Assembly (NCBI GenBank): GCA_030066665.1
Contig: JASJBD010000056.1
Coordinates: 1 to 64,000 of the forward strand
Source of the DNA: Gammaproteobacteria bacterium
Lineage (GTDB): Bacteria; Pseudomonadota; Gammaproteobacteria; Steroidobacterales; GCA-2729495
Direction: 5' to 3'
Length of the DNA: 64,000 bases
In this document: in pieces, positions 9,718-16,119 of the stretch
How the letters are laid out: the number at the start of each line of letters is the position of its first letter
How positions within the stretch are numbered: the stretch's first letter is position 1
Program-made: the position numbers and the translations under genes
Notes under the pieces: model-generated
What the model was told of the DNA's origin: nothing
Databases searched by the model: none
What the model saw: the letters and a program-made list of their open reading frames with translations, nothing else

Positions 9718-9954
9718 ATGCAAGCTGCAACACGCCATTGGCTCGTGGTCGTGGCTGTCGGTGTGCTCGTCACCCTCGGCGGCTGTGCGATAGAACCCTG
9801 GGTCAAGCCCTACGAACGCGACCGGCTGGCCGATCCGATCATGAGTTTCGACCGCGATCCGATCTCGAACGCTTATATCCATCACGTCTACGAAGCCCGT
9901 GAGGGCGCCCGCGGGGCGTCCGGCAGCGCGGGAGGTGGTTGTGGCTGTAACTGA
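9718..9954 (+). CDS. DUF4266 small lipoprotein with C-terminal Gly-rich GCGCN tail
   Basis: 78 residues from ATG 9718 (a GTG at 9715 is also in frame). The lipobox L-G-G-C puts the lipidated Cys at 23. The core W-V-K-P-Y-E-R-D-R-L-A-D-P-I-M and the D-P-I-S-N-A-Y-x-H-H-V-Y-E-A-R-E-G block identify DUF4266. The protein ends in a Gly/Ser linker and G-C-G-C-N, with two cysteines in the last four residues. Function is unknown; the tail could bind metal or be modified. It lies between TlpA and DUF3570 genes and overlaps the latter by 14 bases. Confidence 0.85.
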   Translation: MQAATRHWLVVVAVGVLVTLGGCAIEPWVKPYERDRLADPIMSFDRDPISNAYIHHVYEAREGARGASGSAGGGCGCN

Positions 9955-11086
9955 GCCAAAGCTACTCTGCCGCCTCGCGACGGGCCTGCTGACCCTGGTC
10001 GCGGGCGTGTCGCTGGCGGGTGTGTTGCCCGAGGACCGGCTCGATGCGCTGTACCACTACTACAATGGTGGTGGTGTCGAGATCGACGGCCCGTCGATTC
10101 TCGCCCGCAAATCCATCGGCCAGCACGTGTCTGTGTCCGGCAATTACTACGTGGACACCGTCAGCAGCGCGTCCATTGACGTCCTCACCACCGCGAGCCC
10201 GTACGAAGAAGAGCGTACCGAGCACAGTTTCGGCGTGGATTTCCTGCGCGGCGACACGATCATGAGCCTGGCTGTGGGCGAGAGTGACGAAGATGATTAC
10301 CAGGCCGAGACCATCAACGTGGGTATCGCGCAGGAAATTTTCGGCGGCCTGACGACCGTGACAATGGGTTACGGCGTCGGCGACGATACCGTGCGCCGGA
10401 ACGGTGACCCGGATTTCGAGGATTACGTGGAGCGGCAAGCCTACCGGCTCGGCATTTCACAGATTCTCACGCGCAGCCTGATCGTCTCGCTCAACTACGA
10501 AGTCATCAGTGACGAGGGGTTCCTGAATAACCCGTATCGGTCGGTCCGCTATCGTGACCCGAACAGCGGCACGGGCTATAGCTTCCAGCCCGAGGTTTAC
10601 CCGCGCACGCGGACCAGTAACGCCGTCGCCATCCGCGGCCGCTATTTCCTGCCCTATCGGGCCGCGGTCCACCTGGGCTATCGCTATTTCACGGATGACT
10701 GGGATATCGCTGCGCACACCGGGGAAGTGGGTTATACGCATCCCTTGGGCGCCTTCAACCTCGATCTGCAGTATCGGTATTACACGCAAACCAAGGCCGA
10801 TTTCTACAGCGATCTGTATCCGTATCAAGATGCGCAAAACTTCCTGGCCCGCGACAAGGAGCTGAGTACCTTCCAGAGTCATACAATCCGCTTCGGCGTC
10901 AGCTACGACTTCCTGGAGAACGGCTGGACCTTCCTGGAGCGCGGCGCAATCAGCGCGTTCTATGATCACATCATGTTCAACTATGACGACTTCCGCGATC
11001 TGACCAGCGACGAGCTGGTCGGTCAGGAGCCGCTGTATTCCTTCGACGCCGACGTCATCCAGCTGTTCATCTCGTTCTGGTTCTGA
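9941..11086 (+). CDS. DUF3570 outer-membrane beta-barrel protein
   Basis: 381 residues from a GTG at 9941, chosen because GGAGG at 9931-9935 is correctly spaced; the frame is open back to 9899. A hydrophobic export signal (about 8-26) is followed by R-L-D-A-L-Y-H-Y-Y-N-G-G-G-V-E-I-D-G-P-S, the family N-terminal motif. Dense alternating beta-strands then run to a terminal S-F-W-F, typical of an outer-membrane barrel. DUF3570 genes commonly travel with DUF4266, thioredoxin and ApbE genes, as here. Role unknown; a porin-like or assembly role is inference. Confidence 0.85.
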   Translation: MAVTEPKLLCRLATGLLTLVAGVSLAGVLPEDRLDALYHYYNGGGVEIDGPSILARKSIGQHVSVSGNYYVDTVSSASIDVLTTASPYEEERTEHSFGVDFLRGDTIMSLAVGESDEDDYQAETINVGIAQEIFGGLTTVTMGYGVGDDTVRRNGDPDFEDYVERQAYRLGISQILTRSLIVSLNYEVISDEGFLNNPYRSVRYRDPNSGTGYSFQPEVYPRTRTSNAVAIRGRYFLPYRAAVHLGYRYFTDDWDIAAHTGEVGYTHPLGAFNLDLQYRYYTQTKADFYSDLYPYQDAQNFLARDKELSTFQSHTIRFGVSYDFLENGWTFLERGAISAFYDHIMFNYDDFRDLTSDELVGQEPLYSFDADVIQLFISFWF

Positions 11087-11100
11087 CCGTTCTGCGCACG

Positions 11101-11173
11101 GGCCGTGGTGGCGAGAACTCGCCGCGGCGACTTTCAAATCAGGAGCAAGGCGAATTGTCGCCGGCGCGGCCCG
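11101..11173. repeat. 73-bp structured intergenic repeat, copy 1
   Basis: This segment between the DUF3570 gene and the next gene is about 90% identical to 22970-23043. It has a GC-rich outer inverted repeat (GGCCG...CGGCCCG) enclosing two hairpins with the same stem, GGCGA/TCGCC. One hairpin (11110-11123) has loop GAAC, the other (11149-11162) has loop ATTG. The plan is that of a REP/BIME-like element or a mobile structured RNA. A third copy was not found by eye. Confidence 0.8.
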
Positions 11174-11241
11174 TGTCCCGAAATGATCAGAACCGGCGTG
11201 GTGATATACTGCGCGCGCTTCAGGCCCACGGAATCCGGGAC

Positions 11242-11580
11242 ATGGCAATCAACACGAAAGGCATGAACGAAAGCCAGTTCTGGCTGCTGACCGCGCTGAG
11301 CGCGTTGGCGCTGATCCTGGTGCTGATCTGCACCGGGCTATTCTTCGACAATCGTTCAACTCAGGCGGAAGTGAACGCCCGCCAGCAGTACATAAACCAG
11401 ACAGTTCAGTTGGGGCAGCTCAACACGCAGGTTGCCCAGTTTCTTGCGAACCTGGCCGTGCAGACCAACGATCAACGGATTCGCGAGTTACTGGCTGCCA
11501 ACGGTATTACGATCACTGAACGACCGGCCGAAACGCCCGTGGAAACGCCCGGGCCGGCGCCGCTTGGACCGCAGGAGTGA
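11242..11580 (+). CDS. Small single-pass membrane protein with periplasmic coil
   Basis: 112 residues from ATG 11242; the frame is open back to 11155, inside the repeat flank. One transmembrane segment (about 11-33, W-L-L-T-A-L-S-A-L-A-L-I-L) is followed by a Gln/Asn-rich helical region (about 40-85) and a Pro-rich tail (E-T-P-V-E-T-P-G-P-A-P). No known family was recognised. It has the same architecture as the next gene product (membrane segment, helix with R-Q/R-E-L-L-A..G-I/V-T), so the two may be a pair. Confidence 0.65.
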   Translation: MAINTKGMNESQFWLLTALSALALILVLICTGLFFDNRSTQAEVNARQQYINQTVQLGQLNTQVAQFLANLAVQTNDQRIRELLAANGITITERPAETPVETPGPAPLGPQE

Positions 11581-11583
11581 GGC

Positions 11584-11898
11584 ATGGCCTGGATTGAGCT
11601 GAAAAACAGGGACGGTTCGTTCTCGCCTTTTCTACCGTTGTTGCTGCTGGCCTGGACCCTCGTCACGCTGGCCGGCCTGCAGACCTACGGGCTTCTGAGC
11701 GAACGAGACCAATTGGCGACCGCGCTGGTGAACCAGGCGACCCCTATGGAAGAGGCGCAGAAGATTCGCGCACAGCTGCAATCGCTCGCGACCGGCGCCG
11801 CTGACCTCGCCGTGCAAGGCAACGAAAACGCACAACGCCTGATCGACGAACTGGCCAGGCAAGGTGTCACAGTCAATCCATCCAGCACCGCGCCGTAG
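11584..11898 (+). CDS. Small single-pass membrane protein, companion of the previous gene
   Basis: 104 residues. AGGAG lies 6 bases before ATG 11584. One transmembrane segment (about 15-37) precedes a helical, coiled-coil-like region ending in L-I-D-E-L-A-R-Q-G-V-T-V, which parallels I-R-E-L-L-A-A-N-G-I-T-I in the preceding protein. Starts 3 bases after the previous stop. Unrecognised family; genomic position implies a role with the flanking DUF3570 and ApbE genes. Confidence 0.65.
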   Translation: MAWIELKNRDGSFSPFLPLLLLAWTLVTLAGLQTYGLLSERDQLATALVNQATPMEEAQKIRAQLQSLATGAADLAVQGNENAQRLIDELARQGVTVNPSSTAP

Positions 11899-11899
11899 C

Positions 11900-12862
11900 A
11901 TGCCCGTCGCGCTGTTCCTGACGGTGATGCTGTGCACCGCGCCCGCGCTCGCCGCGTGGCACAGCGACACGCAAAGCAAGATGGGGACTCGCATCGAGGT
12001 GCGTTTCTGGCACGAGGATGCTGCCGAGGCCGCCACTCTGCTAAGCGCTGCGATGGCGGAAGTCGATCGCATCGAAGCGGCGATGAGCACCTACCGCGAG
12101 AGCTCGGAAATCTCCCACGTCAATCGCAACGCCCACGCCGGCGCGATCGTGATTTCCGAAGAGTTGTTTATCTTGCTGGAACGCTCACTCGAACTGTCCA
12201 GCCGCACGGGCGGTGCCTTCGATATCACGTATGACAGCGTCGGGCAGCTCTACGACTATCGCGAGCGCGAGCGTCCTGACCAGGCCGCGATCGACGCTCG
12301 GCTCGCGGCAATCGACTTTCGCATGGTCGAATTAACGCCGGCGTATCGCAGCATCAGATTTCTGGCCGATGGCGTGCGCATCAACCTGGGGGGTATCGCC
12401 AAGGGCCATACGGTGGAGGCGGTGATCAATTTGCTGCGCGATGCCGGCGTCGAGCACGCGCTGGCGACGGCGGGCGGCGACACCCGATTGCTGGGAGACC
12501 GCATGGGTAAGCCGTGGGTTGTCGGCATTCGTGACCCCGACGACGCGGACGGGCTCGTCACCCGGCTGGCGCTGGCCGACGAAGCGATTTCCACATCCGG
12601 TGACTACGAACGCTTTTTTGACGAAGATGGCGTGAGGTACCACCACATTCTCAACCCGGACACCGGGCGTTCCGCGGGCGCCTTGCGGAGCGTTACCGTA
12701 ATCGGCCCGGACGCAATCATGACTGACGGCCTGTCGACCAGCGTATTCGTGCTGGGTCCTGAACGCGGCATGGCGTTGATCGAAAGCCTGCCCGGCTATG
12801 AGGCCATCCTGGTCCAACCGGACCACTCGGTGCGGTTCTCACAGGGCCTTATTTCTCAATAA
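11900..12862 (+). CDS. apbE: FAD:protein FMN transferase (ApbE)
   Basis: 320 residues from ATG 11900, chosen because a Sec signal follows at once (P-V-A-L-F-L-T-V-M...A-L-A-A); a GTG at 11864 would add 12 residues. ApbE landmarks are present: M-G-T-R-I-E-V near the mature N-terminus, R-I-N-L-G-G-I-A-K-G flavin-binding loop, T-S-G-D-Y-E-R-F-F, H-H-I-L-N-P-D-T-G-R, and T-D-G-L-S-T-S-V-F-V-L-G with the metal-binding Asp. ApbE covalently attaches FMN to Ser/Thr of exported redox proteins using FAD. No neighbour shows an obvious S/T-G-A-T acceptor motif, so the substrate is probably elsewhere or atypical. Last gene before the riboswitch-led operon. Confidence 0.92.
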   Translation: MPVALFLTVMLCTAPALAAWHSDTQSKMGTRIEVRFWHEDAAEAATLLSAAMAEVDRIEAAMSTYRESSEISHVNRNAHAGAIVISEELFILLERSLELSSRTGGAFDITYDSVGQLYDYRERERPDQAAIDARLAAIDFRMVELTPAYRSIRFLADGVRINLGGIAKGHTVEAVINLLRDAGVEHALATAGGDTRLLGDRMGKPWVVGIRDPDDADGLVTRLALADEAISTSGDYERFFDEDGVRYHHILNPDTGRSAGALRSVTVIGPDAIMTDGLSTSVFVLGPERGMALIESLPGYEAILVQPDHSVRFSQGLISQ

Positions 12863-12893
12863 TTTTTCCCTTAACGTAAGTAGCCGGTGATCC

Positions 12894-12907
12894 GTGACCC
12901 GGGTCAC
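12894..12907. promoter_or_regulatory. 14-bp perfect palindrome (candidate operator)
   Basis: GTGACCCGGGTCAC is a perfect palindrome 32 bases after the apbE stop and about 65-75 bases before the c-di-GMP aptamer. Its position suits an activator or repressor site for the riboswitch-led operon. No regulator is assigned, and no strong sigma-70 promoter is visible between it and the aptamer. Confidence 0.4.
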
Positions 12908-12969
12908 AGGAATCCCCCCGATGCCCTGAGAACATAGCCCCACTGGTGGGTCCGTGTGCCGGATCTGCC

Positions 12970-13065
12970 CGTCAGACAAGGGCAAACCCGCCGAAAGTCG
13001 GGGACGCAAAGCCACCGGTCCGGGCACCCCTGCCAGGGTGTCGGACAGCGGGGCTACCGGAGCGC
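12970..13065 (+). ncRNA. Cyclic-di-GMP class I (GEMM-I) riboswitch
   Basis: The conserved GEMM-I core is present in order: A-GGGCAAACC, then a P2 hairpin with a GAAA tetraloop (GCCGAAAGTC), then GGGACGCAAAGCCACCGG, a P3 hairpin (GGCACCC...GGGTGTC), and ACAGCGGGGCTACCGG. Between the aptamer and the ATG at 13130 lies a further hairpin (CGCGGG...CCCGCG, around 13070-13087) with no U-run, so control is more likely translational or by an unusual terminator. It leads the TlpA-TPR-ExbB/ExbD operon. Cyclic-di-GMP is the known ligand of the class; the sign of regulation cannot be read from the sequence. Confidence 0.93.
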
Positions 13066-13129
13066 GCGCGGGTGCAGCTCCCGCGGTGCGAGCGTTCCTG
13101 ACTGGTTGCGGTAGTAAGGGGCAATCGCA

Positions 13130-13687
13130 ATGCGCAGCATCGGGGCACAATTCGCAGGCGGCCGGCATGGATGGCTGGTCGCTGTCGTCCTGTTCGCGAT
13201 CGTTGCGAGCGTCCAGGCCGGCTCCAAACTCGTCGGAGAGTCGGCGCCCGATTTCGCGTTGAAAAGCACGGCAGGCAAGAACCTGCGACTCAGTGAATAT
13301 CGCGGTGAGCTCGTGCTGCTCACGTTCTGGTCGGCCGGCTGTGGTCGCTGCATCGAGCAATTGCCCCAACTCAACCGCTTGCAGGATCACTATGCGGATC
13401 TGCCGGTCAGGATTCTTAGCGTGAACCTGGATCGCAAGTTGAAACGGGTCCACGAAGCCGAGACAGATCTCGGGCTCGGGTTCCCGGTGCTCCTGGACCA
13501 ACGCAAGAAAGTCACACGTCGCTACGACCCGAATCGTTTACCACTGACAGTGATTCTCGACCCGGCAGGAGTCGTCCGCTACCGGCACGAGGGCTTCAAG
13601 CCGGGACACATGGATTTGTATTTCCAGCAACTGGATGGATTGCTGGCCGAACAGGCCGGCGTGTTGATGAAGGCAGGCACCCAATGA
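13130..13687 (+). CDS. TlpA-like periplasmic thioredoxin (CGRC active site)
   Basis: 185 residues. A signal/anchor segment (about 14-30) precedes an AhpC/TSA-type thioredoxin fold with W-S-A-G-C-G-R-C at Cys71/Cys74 and L-P-L-T-V-I-L as the cis-Pro region. The Gly-Arg between the cysteines differs from the Gly-Pro of the other TlpA gene here. First gene behind the c-di-GMP riboswitch, with AGGGG upstream of the start, overlapping the next gene by 4 bases. Probably keeps a periplasmic cysteine of this envelope system reduced, or assembles it. Confidence 0.88.
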   Translation: MRSIGAQFAGGRHGWLVAVVLFAIVASVQAGSKLVGESAPDFALKSTAGKNLRLSEYRGELVLLTFWSAGCGRCIEQLPQLNRLQDHYADLPVRILSVNLDRKLKRVHEAETDLGLGFPVLLDQRKKVTRRYDPNRLPLTVILDPAGVVRYRHEGFKPGHMDLYFQQLDGLLAEQAGVLMKAGTQ

Positions 13688-14223
13688 ACAGAAGTTCCCA
13701 CCGATCCTTTCGTGTGATCGACCTCGTGCTGCTGGCGACGCTGTTTGTCGCCGCACCGGCGTGGTCGGAATCCACGGCAGCCAGCATGGACGACGAAATT
13801 CAGGACCTCAAAGCCGAGATTCTCGATTTGAATCGGGAACTGTTTCTGCTCGAGGAGGAACTCCTGTTCCCGGCCAACACGCAGATCGCAATCTTCGTAT
13901 CCATGGATGTTGGCGAGTTTTTTGCACTGGACTCCGTGCAGGTCAAGCTGGACGGTAAAGAAGTTGGTAATTACCTGTACACGGAGCGCGAGGTGGCAGC
14001 ATTACATCGTGGTGGTGTGCACCAGCTCTTCCTGGGCAATGTCAAAACCGGTGATCACGAGCTGGTTGCGATTTTCACTGGACTTGGACCGCACGGTCGC
14101 GAGTATCGTCGCGGCGCCACGTTGAATTTTGACAAACAGATCGGCGCGAAATTCGTCGAATTACGCATTACCGATCGCGAGATCAAGCAGCAGCCTGAAT
14201 TTTTCGTCCGGGAGTGGGAGTAG
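13684..14223 (+). CDS. Exported coiled-coil protein of unknown function
   Basis: 179 residues. A signal peptide (about 12-29, ending A-W-S) is followed by an acidic coiled coil (about 34-60, D-L-K-A-E-I-L-D-L-N-R-E-L) and then a beta-rich domain with F-A-L-D-S-V-Q-V-K-L-D-G-K and F-T-G-L-G-P-H-G-R-E-Y. I do not recognise the family. ATG overlaps the TlpA stop, and the next start is 3 bases downstream, so it belongs to the riboswitch operon. Likely a periplasmic accessory subunit. Confidence 0.75.
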   Translation: MNRSSHRSFRVIDLVLLATLFVAAPAWSESTAASMDDEIQDLKAEILDLNRELFLLEEELLFPANTQIAIFVSMDVGEFFALDSVQVKLDGKEVGNYLYTEREVAALHRGGVHQLFLGNVKTGDHELVAIFTGLGPHGREYRRGATLNFDKQIGAKFVELRITDREIKQQPEFFVREWE

Positions 14224-14226
14224 GGG

Positions 14227-16119
14227 ATGCGCTCGGGCGCGGGTGACCGCAGCAAGCTGGCCGCGGCCTCCACGTTTCTCGTGGGGGTCGCGGTCATGCT
14301 GTTGTGTGCGCCTGCTGCAACGGCGCGCGATAAGCCGGGTATTGAAGTGCGCGATATGCACTACGGGGAAGTGCTGTTCCACTTCTACCAGCAGGACGAT
14401 TTCACCGCGCTGAATCACCTGCTCGCGGCAAGGTATGCCGGGCGCATCAGTCATCATGACGAAGAATCGGAGCTCCTGCTGGGCGGTCTGTTTCTCGCCT
14501 ACGGACAGCATCGGCAGGCAGGTGAGATCTTCGATCGTCTGCTGAGTGAATCCGCCGACAAAAAGGTCCGTGACCGCGCCTGGTTCTACCTCGGCAAGGT
14601 TCGGTTCCAGCGGGGACTATTCGCCGATGCGGAAGCCGCGCTGCGCCAGGTCGGCAAAAAACTGCCCAAACGTCTCGCGGCTGAGCACAAGCTGCTGCTC
14701 GCGCAGAGTCTGATGAATCAGGACCGCTTCGACGAAGCGGCCACAGTACTCGAACAATGGAAGGGCCCCGGCGACTGGACCGCCTACGCACGGTTGAATC
14801 TCGGCGTGGCGTTTGTGCGCGCGGGCAGGCTTGCGGATGGCGCCGCCGCGCTGGACCGGGTTGGTCGCATCAGCACGCGCAGCGATGAATTGCGCAGCCT
14901 GCGTGACAAAGCCAATCTCGCGCTGGGATACGCGTTCCTGCAATCCGAACAACCGGAAGCCGCGCGCGATGTGCTGTCGCGCGTCCGTATCAATGGACCG
15001 TTTTCCAACAAAGCGCTGCTGGGCGTTGGCTGGGCAGATGCGCTGCAGGCAGACTATCGCAACGCACTGGTCCCATGGCTCGAGCTCCGCGACCGTGACT
15101 TGCTGGACAGCGCCGTGCAGGAATCCCTGCTGGCGGTGCCGTACGCGTTTGGCCGCTTGCAGGCACATGGCTCGGCCGTTGAGCATTACCTGACCGCAAT
15201 TGGTGCGTTCGATACCGAGATTGCGCGCATCGATCAGGCGATCGAGCGGGCGCGAACCGGCGAGCTGGTTCCTGCCCTGTTGCAAACCGACGATCCGGAT
15301 ATCGGCCGCTGGTATTGGCAGTTGCAGGATGTGCCCGACAACGCGGACGCGCGCTACCTCTATCACCTGGTCGCAAACCACGATTTCCAGGACGGCTTGC
15401 GGAACTTCCGTGACTTGCTTGCACTGGGCGGCTACCTGCGCGACTGGTCGACCAAGCTGGACACCTTCGAGGACATCCTGGACACCCGGACGCAGGCTTA
15501 TGAGCAACGTGTGCCGGTCGTCGAAGCCAGTTTCAGTGCGGAAAACCTGCAGGAACTGCATGCACGCCGCGATGCCCTGGCGGCGCGCCTGGACGAGATT
15601 GCCCGTGAACGTGATGTCGCCGGTCTGGCAACGACCGCGGAACGACAGCAATGGGAACTTCTGAGCAGCCTGGAAGACTCGCCGGCGTGGTCGCATGCCG
15701 GGGCCGCCGATGCCCGCGACAAACACCGACTGCTAAAGGGTCTGCTGGCGTGGAACCTCGACCGCGACTACAAACTGCGACTGTGGCAGCAGCGCAGCGC
15801 GTTGGGCGATCTCGATCAGGTCATTGCCCGGGCCGACGCGGCCGCGGCAAAAATGAACGCGGTCAAAGGCGATATACCGGCAGAAATCGATGGCTACCGC
15901 GCCCGACTGGCGGAGCTGCGCCCGCGCCTGGATCGCATGCAATCCGGCGTCACTGTGGCGCTCGGTGGTCAGCGGGAGCACCTGCAGATGCTGGCCGTCA
16001 CTGAACTCGAGGCCCAGCGCGAGCGGTTGGCGACGTATCGCGTGCAGGCGCGTTTCGCACTGGCCACCATTTATGACCGTGCGAACGCCACAGCCGCGAA
16101 CCAGGAGCCGCAGCCATGA
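14227..16119 (+). CDS. Large periplasmic tetratricopeptide-repeat protein
   Basis: 630 residues with an N-terminal signal (about 12-36). TPR-like helical pairs extend over about 60-330, including A-W-F-Y-L-G-K-V-R-F-Q-R-G-L-F-A-D-A-E-A-A-L. A helical, partly coiled-coil region (about 430-610) follows. GGGAG lies 7 bases before the ATG. Overlaps the next TPR gene by 4 bases. TPR proteins of this kind scaffold multi-protein envelope complexes, such as the Glt/Agl gliding machinery. The exact partner is unknown. Confidence 0.8.
   Translation: MRSGAGDRSKLAAASTFLVGVAVMLLCAPAATARDKPGIEVRDMHYGEVLFHFYQQDDFTALNHLLAARYAGRISHHDEESELLLGGLFLAYGQHRQAGEIFDRLLSESADKKVRDRAWFYLGKVRFQRGLFADAEAALRQVGKKLPKRLAAEHKLLLAQSLMNQDRFDEAATVLEQWKGPGDWTAYARLNLGVAFVRAGRLADGAAALDRVGRISTRSDELRSLRDKANLALGYAFLQSEQPEAARDVLSRVRINGPFSNKALLGVGWADALQADYRNALVPWLELRDRDLLDSAVQESLLAVPYAFGRLQAHGSAVEHYLTAIGAFDTEIARIDQAIERARTGELVPALLQTDDPDIGRWYWQLQDVPDNADARYLYHLVANHDFQDGLRNFRDLLALGGYLRDWSTKLDTFEDILDTRTQAYEQRVPVVEASFSAENLQELHARRDALAARLDEIARERDVAGLATTAERQQWELLSSLEDSPAWSHAGAADARDKHRLLKGLLAWNLDRDYKLRLWQQRSALGDLDQVIARADAAAAKMNAVKGDIPAEIDGYRARLAELRPRLDRMQSGVTVALGGQREHLQMLAVTELEAQRERLATYRVQARFALATIYDRANATAANQEPQP

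Noticed and set aside
11155-11241. N-terminal extension of the small membrane protein gene
   Set aside because: The extension begins within the 73-bp repeat and encodes a basic, non-hydrophobic stretch; the ATG at 11242 places the membrane segment at the N-terminus as expected.
13066-13090. Hairpin after the first GEMM-I aptamer as a Rho-independent terminator
   Set aside because: The CGCGGG/CCCGCG stem has no following U-run, so termination cannot be claimed; kept only as a possible translational platform.
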